This document shows positions 48,902 through 57,553 of a DNA stretch of 64,000 nt, in pieces. Position numbers and translations under genes: made by a program. How positions within the stretch are numbered: position 1 is the stretch's first letter; each line of letters begins with the position of its first letter. The notes beneath the pieces are model-generated. The model saw only the letters and a program-made list of their open reading frames with translations. It did no database searches and was not told the DNA's origin. The stretch spans positions 1 to 64,000 of the forward strand of contig NZ_BOOY01000007.1 in assembly GCF_016863475.1 (NCBI RefSeq), read 5' to 3'. The DNA comes from Spirilliplanes yamanashiensis (lineage in GTDB: Bacteria > Actinomycetota > Actinomycetes > Mycobacteriales > Micromonosporaceae).

Positions 48902-51634
48902 TCACGACCACGGCGCCGCGTTGTTCCATGTCGCGTCGGCGTCGAAGCTGCTCGGGTTGTCCCAGGCGTGGCCCGCCCCTTGCGTGGCGACCCACACCTC
49001 CTCGTTGTAGTGCCGGATGAAGCCGCCCGCGACGTTGACCGCGGCGAGCGACACGTTGCCCGCGCCGCCCAGCCGGCCCGGCTGGGCGCAGAACGTGGCG
49101 TCCTGCGCGAACAGCGGGGTCGCGTCGTTCTGATCGTTGTAGACCCGGTGCCCCCGGTGGCGCAGGAAGCGGCCCGGGAAATTGCGCGACTCGAACGAAT
49201 AGCAGGAGTTGTCGCCCAGGCCGGTGCGCACGACGAACGTCGCGTCCTCCCGGTCCAGGGCGGGCGACGCCGCCGTGATCACGTCGGTGCGGGCCGCGCC
49301 GTCGCGGTGCCGCAGCCAGCGGTTGTCGAAGCCGGGCGTCACGACCCGGAACGACCGGGCCTGCCCGACGGGCAGGTCGGCGCCGGAGCGCCACAGCGGC
49401 GCGGTGACGTTCCAGGTGGCGTCGGCGGCGAACCCGGCGCCGCTGCCGGCCTCCACCCACACCTCGTCGTTGCGGTGCCGCAGGAAGTGGCCGGGCAGGT
49501 TCGCCGACTCCAGCGACGTGCCGCCGCCGCTGAGGCCCTCGCGGGCGCAGAACGTGGCGTCGGCGGGGATGTCCGGCACCTCGTTGTAGACGCGGTAGCC
49601 GCGGTGCCGCAGGTAGCGGCCCGGGAAGTTGCGCGACTCGAACGAGTAGCAGGCCGCGTTGGACAGGCCGGGGCGCACGTGGAAGGTCGCGTCCTGCCGG
49701 TCGGTGGTGGAGCCGGCCGTGGTGATCACGTCGGTGCGGGCCGCGCCGTCACGGTGCCGCAGGTAGCGGCCGGTCAGGCCGGCGTTGGTGACCCGCAGCG
49801 AGGCGAGCTGGCCGACGGGTAGCGTGGTGCCGCGCGCGGCCCCGAGGACCCGCAGGTTGACCTCGCGGACCCGGGCGAAGTCCATCTTGCGGACCTGCCG
49901 GTCGTAGGTGAAGAAGCCGTTGAGCTCGTTCTCCACGTCGGTGGGTTCGGTGTAGACCGACGCCGACATGCCCCGGGTGGTGATCAGGTCGATCAGCTGG
50001 GCCGCCGTCTGCACGTAGCGCCCGGTCAGGGCGTTGAAGTCCGGCAGCCACTCGGGGGAGTAGTGCGGGCCGGCCGGGTTCCACTCGTGGCCGGGGGCGC
50101 GCATGCCCAGGCCGCCGTACTCGCCGAGGACCGCGATGCGGGTGTCCGACGGCAGCCGGGTCATGGCCGGGCCGACGTAGTGGTGGTCGTCGATCACGTC
50201 GCCGTTGCCCGGGTCCGGGTCGCTCTCGCAGCAGTTGGAGCCGGAGTTGTGGTTGACCAGGCGGGTCGGGTCGAGGCTCTTGACCAGGTCGGCGATGCGC
50301 CCGGCGTCGTACTCGCCCCAGCCCTCGTTGAACGGCACCCAGTGCACGACCGAGGTGATGCCCTTCAGGTGGGCGATCATCCGGCGCAGCTCGGACTCGA
50401 AGATCGCCCGGCCGCTCGCGTTGGCGTCGCGGCCGTTGGGCAGCGACGGCATGTCCTGCCACACCAGCAGGCCGAGCCGGTCGGCGTGGTAGAACCAGCG
50501 CGCCGGCTCCACCTTGATGTGCTTGCGCACCATGTTGAAGCCGAGCGCCTTCTGCTGCTCCAGGTCGAAGCGCAGCGCCTCGTCGGTCGGGGCGGTCGAG
50601 ATGCCGTCCGGCCAGTAGCCCTGGTCGAGCGTGCCGAGCTGGTAGACGAACTTGCCGTTGATTGTGGGGCGCAGCACGCCGCCGAGCATCGCCTTGCCGA
50701 CCGAGCGCATGCCGAAGTAGCCGGTGGCGGTGTCGCCGCCGTTCAGGGTGACCCGCAGGTCGTACAGGAAGGGGTCGTCCGGCGACCACAGCCGCGCGTT
50801 CGGGATCGGGATGCGGATGTTCGCGCCGGTCGTGCCGGTGCCGGTGGCGACGACCTGCCCGCCGGTGAGCACCTGGGCGGTGACCTGCTGCCCGGCGGTG
50901 CCCTGCACGGTCAGGTCGAGCGCGCCCGCGGCCAGGTTCGGGGTGGTGTCGAGGCGGGTGATCCGCGCCGCCTGGGTGGGCTCCAGCCACACCGTCTGCC
51001 AGATGCCGGTGTACGGCGTGTACCAGATGCCGTTGGGGTTGAGCCGCTGCTTGCCGATCGGGATGTCCTGCGAGTCGACCGGGTTGTTCACCCCGACGAC
51101 GATCGTGTTCTGGCCGCTGCGCAGGGCCGCCGTGATGTCGAAGGAGAACGGGTCGTAGCCGCCGGTGTGGGTGCCGACCTGGGTGCCGTTGACCCAGACC
51201 CGCGACTCCCACATGACCGCGCCGAAGTTGAGCTGCACGCGCCGGCCGGTCCACGCGGTGGGGACGGTGAAGGTGCGCTTGTACCAGGCGTACTGGTGGT
51301 GGCGCTCGATGCCGGACAGCGCCGACTCGATCGGGTACGGGACCCGGATCTCCTCCGCCGGGGTGGTGGTCAGCGGGGGGTTGTTGAGGTTGGGCGCCGA
51401 TCCGAACTGCCAGATGCCGTTGAGGTTCTGCCACTCGGAGCGGACGAGCTGGGGCCGCGGGTACTCGGGGAGGGGGTTGGCCACCGGCACCTGGCCGGAC
51501 CACGGCGTCGACAGGCGGGGGGTCTTCGGGACCCACGCGGAGGCGGGTTCGGCGACCGCGACGAGCCCGGTGACGGCTGTCAGGGTGGCCGCGGCCGCCG
51601 CCAGGAGGCGCCGGCGGAGCGGGTGCTCACTCAT
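48902..51634 (-). CDS. secreted GH2 glycosidase with two AbfB (CBM42) domains
   Basis: A protein of 910 residues with a signal peptide (cleavage after ASA near 33). The GH2 part (about 60-605) has the sugar-binding and Ig-like domains (RSEWQNLNGIWQF, YAWYKRTFTVP) and the barrel with acid/base Glu437 in PFNEGWGEYD and nucleophile Glu505 in VLGEYGGLG. Two tandem AbfB modules follow (about 625-765 and 770-910), each with repeated SFESRNFPGRYLRHR-type beta-trefoil units; CBM42 binds arabinofuranose side chains. GH2 includes beta-galactosidases, arabinosidases and galactofuranosidases. With CBM42 and a furanose-type importer next door, a furanosidase is a good guess but unproven. GAAGGGA precedes the ATG. 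Confidence 0.9.
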   Translation of the reverse strand: MSEHPLRRRLLAAAAATLTAVTGLVAVAEPASAWVPKTPRLSTPWSGQVPVANPLPEYPRPQLVRSEWQNLNGIWQFGSAPNLNNPPLTTTPAEEIRVPYPIESALSGIERHHQYAWYKRTFTVPTAWTGRRVQLNFGAVMWESRVWVNGTQVGTHTGGYDPFSFDITAALRSGQNTIVVGVNNPVDSQDIPIGKQRLNPNGIWYTPYTGIWQTVWLEPTQAARITRLDTTPNLAAGALDLTVQGTAGQQVTAQVLTGGQVVATGTGTTGANIRIPIPNARLWSPDDPFLYDLRVTLNGGDTATGYFGMRSVGKAMLGGVLRPTINGKFVYQLGTLDQGYWPDGISTAPTDEALRFDLEQQKALGFNMVRKHIKVEPARWFYHADRLGLLVWQDMPSLPNGRDANASGRAIFESELRRMIAHLKGITSVVHWVPFNEGWGEYDAGRIADLVKSLDPTRLVNHNSGSNCCESDPDPGNGDVIDDHHYVGPAMTRLPSDTRIAVLGEYGGLGMRAPGHEWNPAGPHYSPEWLPDFNALTGRYVQTAAQLIDLITTRGMSASVYTEPTDVENELNGFFTYDRQVRKMDFARVREVNLRVLGAARGTTLPVGQLASLRVTNAGLTGRYLRHRDGAARTDVITTAGSTTDRQDATFHVRPGLSNAACYSFESRNFPGRYLRHRGYRVYNEVPDIPADATFCAREGLSGGGTSLESANLPGHFLRHRNDEVWVEAGSGAGFAADATWNVTAPLWRSGADLPVGQARSFRVVTPGFDNRWLRHRDGAARTDVITAASPALDREDATFVVRTGLGDNSCYSFESRNFPGRFLRHRGHRVYNDQNDATPLFAQDATFCAQPGRLGGAGNVSLAAVNVAGGFIRHYNEEVWVATQGAGHAWDNPSSFDADATWNNAAPWS

Positions 51635-51736
51635 GGGTGCTGTCCCTTCGAGACAGGCGGGGGTGGACGGGACCACGTCGTCGGGTTCCGGCGTGGCGGG
51701 CAGCCGCCGGAACGGTGCGTCGAAGGGAGGCGCGGG

Positions 51737-51765
51737 CCGGCGCCGCGGGATCGCCGCGGCGCCGG
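51737..51765 (-). terminator. hairpin after the sugar-binding protein gene
   Basis: A perfect 12-bp stem (CCGGCGCCGCGG and complement) with a 5-nt loop, 12 bases after the stop of the binding-protein gene. It probably allows the binding protein to be made in excess over downstream genes. Confidence 0.65.
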
Positions 51766-51777
51766 GCTCCGGGGTGG

Positions 51778-52854
51778 TCAGTACGCGTTGGCCACGTCGG
51801 TCTTGGCGTTGGCCTCGGTGTACTCACGGTCGCTGATGATGATGTCCTGGGCCACCGGCTCGCCGTTGAAGAACTTGGTGGCGGTCTCGAAGGCGAGCGG
51901 GCCGAAGCGCGGGTTGCTCTCGATGACCGAGTGCAGCCAGCCGTCGACGATGCCCTGGACGGCGCCGCGGGTGCCGTCGATGGACACGATCTTCACGTCG
52001 CCGGCGGACTTGCCGGCGCCCTTGAGGGCGGTGACGGCGCCGAGGGCCATCTCGTCGTTCTCGGCGTAGATGCCGGCGATGTCGGGGTTGGCCTGCAGCA
52101 TCTGCTCGGAGACCTTCTGGCCCTCCTCGCGGGAGAACTGGCCGGTCTGCTCGAACACGATCTTGACGTCGGGCGCGATCTTGGCGATCTGGTCCTTGAA
52201 GCCCTTGGTGCGCAGGGTCGTCACGTTGTTGCCCGGGGAGCCGAGCAGGATCGCGACCGAGCCCTTGTTGCCCAGCGCCTCGGCCATCTTGTCGGCCGCC
52301 CGCTTGCCCTGCTCCTCGAAGTCCGACCCGATGAAGGTCAGGTAGTCGGTGCACGGCGTCGCGTTGATCTTGCGGTCGATCGTGATGATCGGGACCTTCT
52401 TGGCCTTGGCCTTGGCGAAGACCGAGTCCCAGCCGTCGGAGTTGAGCGGCGCCACCACGAGCAGCTGCACGCCCGAGTCGATCATCTGCTCGACGTCGCT
52501 GATCTGCTTGGTGAACTGCGAGTTCGCGTTGGTGAGGGTGAGCTGGGTGATGCCCTGCTTGGCCGCCTCGTCCTTGATGGACTGCGTCTCGGCGATGCGG
52601 AACGGGTTGGCCTCCTTCTCCGACTGGGAGAAGCCGACCTTCGCCGTCTTGAGGTCGATCTTGGTGTAGCCCATCTGGTCGAGGGAGCAGGTCGGACCGT
52701 CGGGGGCTCCGGACTGGACGACCTGGCCGGCGCCGGCGCTGGGGGCGGCGCCCGCACCGGGGCTCTCCTCCTCCTTGGCGCAGGCCGACAGCAGCAGGAC
52801 GGCCGCGCCGGCGGTGGCGACCACCGGGATCCAGCGACCACGCATAGCGCTCAT
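51778..52854 (-). CDS. sugar ABC transporter substrate-binding lipoprotein (YtfQ-like)
   Basis: A protein of 358 residues with a lipoprotein signal (VLLLSAC, Cys25). After a Ser/Gly/Ala linker comes a periplasmic-binding-protein-like domain of the ribose/galactofuranose class: VGFSQSEKEANPFRIAETQS, APLNSDGWDSVFAKAKAKKVPI, IDRKINA, GQFSREEGQKVSEQML and YAENDEMALGAVTALKGAG. The Q.....F/WR.AET opening and GDFTRE-like block resemble YtfQ, which binds galactofuranose. The ATG at 52854 follows AAGGAG by seven bases. It is the first gene of the operon, behind a TTGACA promoter and two inverted repeats. Confidence 0.93.
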   Translation of the reverse strand: MSAMRGRWIPVVATAGAAVLLLSACAKEEESPGAGAAPSAGAGQVVQSGAPDGPTCSLDQMGYTKIDLKTAKVGFSQSEKEANPFRIAETQSIKDEAAKQGITQLTLTNANSQFTKQISDVEQMIDSGVQLLVVAPLNSDGWDSVFAKAKAKKVPIITIDRKINATPCTDYLTFIGSDFEEQGKRAADKMAEALGNKGSVAILLGSPGNNVTTLRTKGFKDQIAKIAPDVKIVFEQTGQFSREEGQKVSEQMLQANPDIAGIYAENDEMALGAVTALKGAGKSAGDVKIVSIDGTRGAVQGIVDGWLHSVIESNPRFGPLAFETATKFFNGEPVAQDIIISDREYTEANAKTDVANAY

Positions 52855-52911
52855 GATGGAACTCCTTGTGGCGGAGGGGCGTGACATCGATGAGTAACGT
52901 TGTTGAAACAC

Positions 52912-52966
52912 ATTCACGCACTATCGAACTTTTATTGTCAAGGTCACGGTTTTATCAACCATGACC
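52912..52966 (-). promoter_or_regulatory. promoter of the sugar transporter operon with an adjoining inverted repeat
   Basis: On the minus strand: a 25-bp imperfect inverted repeat with outer arms GGTCA/TGACC and inner arms GGTT/AACC (52942-52966) is directly followed by TTGACA (52936-52941) and, 18 bases on, GTGAAT as a possible -10 (52912-52917). The AT-rich spacer supports a real promoter. The repeat ends exactly where the -35 begins. Confidence 0.6.
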
Positions 52967-52974
52967 TCACGCAG

Positions 52975-53006
52975 GTGGACGCCCGAGAGCGCTCTCGGAC
53001 GTCCAC
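52975..53006. promoter_or_regulatory. 32-bp near-perfect inverted repeat with LacI-type core
   Basis: Two 16-base arms, 15 of 16 matching, centred on the perfect 16-bp palindrome CCGAGAGCGCTCTCGG (52983-52998). The core GAGAGCGCTCTC is identical to that of the GH64 operator at 43476. It lies 28 bases after the GH97 stop and about 35 bases upstream of the -35 of the transporter operon, so it may act both as a GH97 terminator hairpin and as an operator. Confidence 0.7.
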
Positions 53007-53033
53007 CGGTGCGATCATGTGTCTTTCGGGCCG

Positions 53034-55337
53034 TCAGCAGGTCAGCCGCGCCTCGGCCCAGTCGGCGTGGTCGAAGTTGATCCCGTCGCCGGCGTCGGTG
53101 GCCCGCAGCGTCAGCACGTTCACGCCGGTGGTGTCCGCCGTGATCGACCGCAGCGCGTCCCAGCTGTGCACCCGGCCGCTGGTGGCCAGCAGCCGGCCGT
53201 CGCCGTAGACCCGGAACTCCGCCGTGCCGGGCTCGGGCACCTCGTCGTCGATGCCGATGTGCGCGTCGAAGCGCGTGCACCCGCCGCCCAGCCACACGCT
53301 GGCCTGGCCGTCGGCGTGCATGCCGAGGCCCTTGCCGAACGTGCGGAAGCGGATGGACAGCGGCCCGCCGTCGCCCGCCGCCCGCTCCCCGTTGGACCGG
53401 TCGCGCTCCACCGGGCCCCAGCCGCCCGCCGCGGCCACGAACGGCAGGTCGCTCACCCACGGCGTCCCGGCCGGCCGGGCCCGCCCGGCGCGGTCGCAGG
53501 AGGTCAAACCCTCGGTGTACGGGCAGAACGCCGTCACGAACCCGCCGTTCGCCGCCACCGGCACGGCCAGGGTGTCCGTGCGCCGCACGACGCGGGTCTC
53601 GCGCAGCAGCCCGTCCGGGCCGTCGCGCAGCGTCTCCGCCAGGAACCGGCCCTCGCCCAGGAACCCCAGCCCCGCCGGGTACGTGTGGGCGGCCCGGGCG
53701 AAGATGCCGCCGGCGTACCAGCGGTCGCCGTGCCGCCGGGCCAGCACCGCCTCGACGCCCGGCCGCCCGGACAGCAGCCGGGTCTCGTGCCACACCGTCG
53801 GCAGCTCCGTCATCGTCAGCAGCGCCTGCGGCCGCGCCTCGTACGCCTCCGGCCGGTCGGCGGTGTGCTGCCACCCGGACTCGAACACCAGCCAGGTGGC
53901 GACCTCGTGCGCGTCCGTGGTGTCCCGGTCGGCGACGAGGAACGCGGCCGGCGTGTAGTCCATGCTGCCCACCACGTTGCGGGTGAACGGGAACATCGTG
54001 TTCGTCGCCGCCCGGGTGGTGAACTGCTCGGCGCCGCGCACCGCCTCGAACGTCAGCACGTGCGGCCAGGTGCGGGCCATGCCGCGCGGCACCGTCGCGC
54101 CGTGGAAGTTGACCATCAGCCGGTTGTCCGCCGTCGCCCGCAGGATGCCGTCGTACCAGCGCATGGTGGCCTGCGAGTCGGAGTCCATGAAGTCGACCTT
54201 CACGCCGGCCACGCCCCAGTCGCGGATCATCGGCAGGGTCTCGTCGCGCTCGGCGGGCGGGTCCAGCGCCGTCCAGTGGAACCACAGGATGATGCCGACG
54301 CCGCGCTCGCGGGCGTACGCGACCAGCTCCGGCACCCAGCTGCGGTCCCAGCCCTCGTCGACGAGCACGTACGGCCACCGGTGCCGGGCGGCGAAGTCGA
54401 CGTACTCGCGCATCCGCGCCGGGTCGCGCGGGCTGGCGTGCTCGGCCATCCACGACCAGGCGACGGCGCCCGGCCGCACCCAGCCGGTGTCCGGCAGGCG
54501 GCTGGGCGGGGCCAGGTCGTCGACCAGGGTGGACGCCGTGACCGCCGCCAGGTCGCCCACGACGGCGACCCGCCAGGGCGACGCGAACCCGCCGGCCACC
54601 TCGACCTCGGCGTCGGCCAGCCCGACCGTGTACGTGCCCGAGCCCGCCGCGTGGGTCAGCCGCCCCCCGGAGTACCGGCCGTCCAGGTCGGCCTCGGTCA
54701 GCAGGGCGTACCGCCCGGCCACCTCGAACAGCGCCGGGAACCCGTAGTCGCCCGCCGGCGCGCCCGCGGCCGTCGTCTCGATCCGGGTGGCCTCGTAGTT
54801 CGGCGTGTACGGCAGCAGCCAGCCGGTGGCGTCCGGCGGCAGCGCCCAGCTGGACGCCTCGCCCTTCACCACCACGCTCTGCGGGCCGGGCAGCACGTAG
54901 CGGTAGGCGGCGCCCTGCGCGGAGACCCGCACGACCAGGTCGAGCCGGGTGCCGCCGGCGGCGGCGAAGGAGAACGTGCTCTCGGTCTGGAGGGTGTCGC
55001 GGTCGAGCTGCTTGCCGGTGGTCATCGTGTACCGCTGCCGGACCGTCCGCCCGCTGCGGCCCAGGTAGGACAGCCCGGCGGTCAGGTCGTCGCCGCCGGT
55101 GACCAGCCCCACGGGCGACGGCGCCAGGACGGTGGCGCCGCCCTGCCGCACGCCGACCGTGATCGTCCCGGCCGCGGTCAGCGCGACGTCGGCGACGACG
55201 GCGGCGCCGGGGGCCGGCACGGTCCAGGAGGTGGGCGCGATGTCGGCTCCGGCGGAGGGCACGGCGGACGGCGCGGCGGACGGTGCGGCGAGGGCGGCGG
55301 CGAGCGCGGGCGCGAACAGGATGCGGCTGACCGGCAA
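53034..55337 (-). CDS. secreted GH97 retaining alpha-glycosidase with NPCBM domain
   Basis: A protein of 767 residues with a short signal peptide. GH97 layout: N-terminal beta-sandwich (about 30-300, with SYLGRSGRTVRQRY and YRYVLPGPQ), catalytic barrel (about 305-560) with GVKVDFMDSDSQATMRWYD, where Asp382 matches the nucleophile of the retaining alpha-galactosidase clade, and LTFEAVRGAEQF with Glu431 as the likely acid/base. The last 140 residues are an NPCBM module (WGPVERDRSNGE, GKGLGMHADGQASVWLGGGC) that binds galactose-type sugars. TTG at 55337 is chosen because GAGGAG lies five bases upstream and no ATG or GTG fits. Alpha-galactosidase is the best guess for activity. Confidence 0.9.
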   Translation of the reverse strand: MPVSRILFAPALAAALAAPSAAPSAVPSAGADIAPTSWTVPAPGAAVVADVALTAAGTITVGVRQGGATVLAPSPVGLVTGGDDLTAGLSYLGRSGRTVRQRYTMTTGKQLDRDTLQTESTFSFAAAGGTRLDLVVRVSAQGAAYRYVLPGPQSVVVKGEASSWALPPDATGWLLPYTPNYEATRIETTAAGAPAGDYGFPALFEVAGRYALLTEADLDGRYSGGRLTHAAGSGTYTVGLADAEVEVAGGFASPWRVAVVGDLAAVTASTLVDDLAPPSRLPDTGWVRPGAVAWSWMAEHASPRDPARMREYVDFAARHRWPYVLVDEGWDRSWVPELVAYARERGVGIILWFHWTALDPPAERDETLPMIRDWGVAGVKVDFMDSDSQATMRWYDGILRATADNRLMVNFHGATVPRGMARTWPHVLTFEAVRGAEQFTTRAATNTMFPFTRNVVGSMDYTPAAFLVADRDTTDAHEVATWLVFESGWQHTADRPEAYEARPQALLTMTELPTVWHETRLLSGRPGVEAVLARRHGDRWYAGGIFARAAHTYPAGLGFLGEGRFLAETLRDGPDGLLRETRVVRRTDTLAVPVAANGGFVTAFCPYTEGLTSCDRAGRARPAGTPWVSDLPFVAAAGGWGPVERDRSNGERAAGDGGPLSIRFRTFGKGLGMHADGQASVWLGGGCTRFDAHIGIDDEVPEPGTAEFRVYGDGRLLATSGRVHSWDALRSITADTTGVNVLTLRATDAGDGINFDHADWAEARLTC

Positions 55338-55615
55338 CGGGTCTCCTCTGCGGGGTGGGGGCGCGAGGGAACGAACACGTTCGAACAGGCGGCGCTGCGT
55401 GACGACACCGTTACGCGGGAGCGTAGGCGAGGGTGGGGGCGTCGACAAGCGTCGATCGGTACGGTCGGGGTCCACGGTGGACCGCACACGTCCGGTCGTG
55501 GCCGCCCATTGACGGGCATCGACGGCGCGGTCATGCTGGCGGCGATCCGGCGGGACCGGTGGGCCGAGCGGCGGGCGCCCGGCGCACCGGCCCGCCGGTC
55601 GCCTCCCGCGCGCCG

Positions 55616-55951
55616 CTACGGGCGGGCGCCGCCCCGGACGCCGAGCCCGCTGACGGCCGGCGCGTTGCGCGAGGCGGACGGCGCCGAGGCGGACGGTGCG
55701 GGTTCCGGATCCGCCGCCCCGGCCGGCGCCGAGCGGCCCAGCGCGTAGCCGGTGCCGGCCGACAGCAGCACCGCGCCGAAGGCGGCCGCCGCGAAGATCC
55801 GGCCGGCCCGCGACGTGCGATGGCCCGCGCGCGCCGGTTCCGGCTCGGCGAACCCGCTCGGTAACGCGTCCGCCCGGTAGCCGCCGCCCGTGGCCGGGCG
55901 GAAGCCCAGCCCCGAGGCGGGCTCGAACACGTCGGTGTCCCGCTCCTGCAC
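55616..55951 (-). CDS. small single-pass membrane protein
   Basis: A protein of 111 residues: a hydrophilic N-terminus (MQERDTDVFEPASGLGFRP), one membrane helix (about 48-68, AGRIFAAAAFGAVLLSAGTGYALG) and a Pro/Ser/Ala-rich outer tail. No domain is recognised. The GTG at 55951 follows GGGAGG; a longer frame from 56014 is Arg/Gly-rich and overlaps the GH130 terminator region, so it is less likely. It stands alone between the GH130 operon and the GH97 gene. Codon bias is acceptable; function unknown. Confidence 0.6.
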   Translation of the reverse strand: MQERDTDVFEPASGLGFRPATGGGYRADALPSGFAEPEPARAGHRTSRAGRIFAAAAFGAVLLSAGTGYALGRSAPAGAADPEPAPSASAPSASRNAPAVSGLGVRGGARP

Positions 55952-56017
55952 GCGCCCTCCCGGCTCGTCCTGCCCGCCGGTCCATCGGCCGCCGCGGCGG
56001 CGACCTGAGCGCAAACG

Positions 56018-56053
56018 CGCCGCCCGGCACCCCGTGACGGGCGCCGGGCGGCG
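56018..56053 (-). terminator. terminator of the GT4-GH130 operon
   Basis: An 11-bp perfect stem (CGCCGCCCGGC and complement) with a 14-nt loop, starting 12 bases after the GH130 stop on the minus strand. Confidence 0.6.
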
Positions 56054-56065
56054 GTGTGGAGCGGG

Positions 56066-57553
56066 TCAGTCCGTGGGGACCATGCTGTCCAGGACGTCGC
56101 GCAGGCCGATCGTGGCGAAGCCGACCCGGGCGTCGCTGGCGCCGTACGGCACCCACAGGCGGTCGTCGTGCACCAGGCCGCCGCACGAGTAGACGACGTT
56201 GGGCACGTAGCCCTCGCGCTCGTGCTCATCCGGGTCGATCAGGCCCTGCGGCAGCTCGCCGATGACCTTCTCCGGGTTGTCCAGGTCGAGCAGCATCGCG
56301 CCGATGGCGTACCGGCGCATCGGGCCGACGCCGTGGGTCAGCACCAGCCAGCCCGCGTCGGTCTCGATGGGCGAGCCGCAGTTGCCGACCTGCATCAGCT
56401 CCCAGCCGCGCCGCGGCACGTGCAGCGGCACCGGCTCCTGCCAGATCTGGTGGTCGCCGCGCACGGTCAGGCCGCTGGTCTCGCCGTCGGAGCGGCACAG
56501 CGCCAGGTGCCGGCCGTTGACGGGCCGGGGGAACAGCGCCATGCCCTTGTTGCGGGCGGCGGGCCCGCGCAGCGCGGTCACCTCGAAGTGCCGCAGGTCG
56601 CGGGTGTAGAGCATGCGGCCGCCGATCGCCCGGCCGTCGTAGGCGGTGTAGGTGGCCCGGTACGCGGTGCGCCCGTCCTCCTCGACGACCCGCACGAAGC
56701 GGGCGTCCTCCATGCCCTTGCTCTCCGCCGGGGCGGCCGGCCACAGCACCCGCTGGTGCAGCGGCACGGTCGCCGGGAACGTGACCGCGTAGTCGGTCGC
56801 GATGATGCGTCGGATGTGCTCCAGCGTCTCCTGCGCGTGGTGCCGGCTGAGCAGCTCGGCGGGCAGGTGGGTCAGCACGTCCTCGACGTCGGCGTCGTCG
56901 AAGCGCTCCGGCAGTGCGTTGAGCACGGTCGCCGCGAGCTCGTTGTCCATCTCCTCCTCGGCCAGGCCGGCCGCGAGGTGGTCGCGCTCGTGCCGGGCGC
57001 CGGTGCGCTGGCCGATCATGAGCGGGCCGGACCGGTCGTCCAGCAGCATCTGGTTGCCGGGGCCGAGCACCGCCCCGATGAAGCCGATGGACGAGATGTG
57101 GCCCTCGCCGATCTGCCGGAGGCTGATCGCCACCCGCAGCTGGCCGGGCTCCAGGTCGCTCTGGTCCGGGTGCTCGACCATCGACGGGTTGCACAGGGCG
57201 GCGGCCTCGACGCTGAACTCGTGGCTGAAGTAGGCGCCGATGAGCGTGCGGGCGGTGGGGGACAGCTCCACGTCCGGCGGCACGCGGTGCGCCACCAGCT
57301 CGTAGTGGTGCTGGAACGTGCTGAGGATGTCGTGGTGCCGGCCGGTGAACCGCTTGAGGGTGTCGTCCAGCAGCAGGTTCACCTCGTGCTCGCTGAGCCG
57401 GGTGATCCGCTCGATCATGCCGGACGCCCGGCTCTGGTTGGTGGTCGCCAGGGCGGCGTCCTCGCCGGGGACGAACAGCTTGATGACGACGCGGCGCGGG
57501 TCGGCGATCAGGGTGAGGTCGAACCGGGTGGCCGTGGGGATGGTCGAGGTCAT
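56066..57553 (-). CDS. GH130-family mannoside phosphorylase / mannosidase
   Basis: A cytoplasmic protein of 495 residues. A helical N-terminal extension (about 1-200) precedes the five-bladed propeller of GH130, recognised by ESKGMEDARFVRV, ARNKGMALFPRPV, GNCGSPIETDAGWLVLTHGVG and NVVYSCGGLVHDDRLWVPYGASD. The Asp of GMEDARF is the family's proton donor. GH130 enzymes phosphorolyse or hydrolyse beta-linked mannosides. The long form with an N-terminal helical domain occurs in actinobacteria next to GT4 genes. The ATG overlaps the stop of the preceding gene (ATGA), so production is tied to the two proteins encoded upstream. Confidence 0.9.
   Translation of the reverse strand: MTSTIPTATRFDLTLIADPRRVVIKLFVPGEDAALATTNQSRASGMIERITRLSEHEVNLLLDDTLKRFTGRHHDILSTFQHHYELVAHRVPPDVELSPTARTLIGAYFSHEFSVEAAALCNPSMVEHPDQSDLEPGQLRVAISLRQIGEGHISSIGFIGAVLGPGNQMLLDDRSGPLMIGQRTGARHERDHLAAGLAEEEMDNELAATVLNALPERFDDADVEDVLTHLPAELLSRHHAQETLEHIRRIIATDYAVTFPATVPLHQRVLWPAAPAESKGMEDARFVRVVEEDGRTAYRATYTAYDGRAIGGRMLYTRDLRHFEVTALRGPAARNKGMALFPRPVNGRHLALCRSDGETSGLTVRGDHQIWQEPVPLHVPRRGWELMQVGNCGSPIETDAGWLVLTHGVGPMRRYAIGAMLLDLDNPEKVIGELPQGLIDPDEHEREGYVPNVVYSCGGLVHDDRLWVPYGASDARVGFATIGLRDVLDSMVPTD

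Noticed and set aside
55372-55383. CGAAC-AC-GTTCG upstream of the GH97 gene as a LexA (SOS) box
   Set aside because: Actinobacterial SOS boxes have CGAAC and GTTCG separated by four bases; here there are two, and GH97 is not a repair gene.
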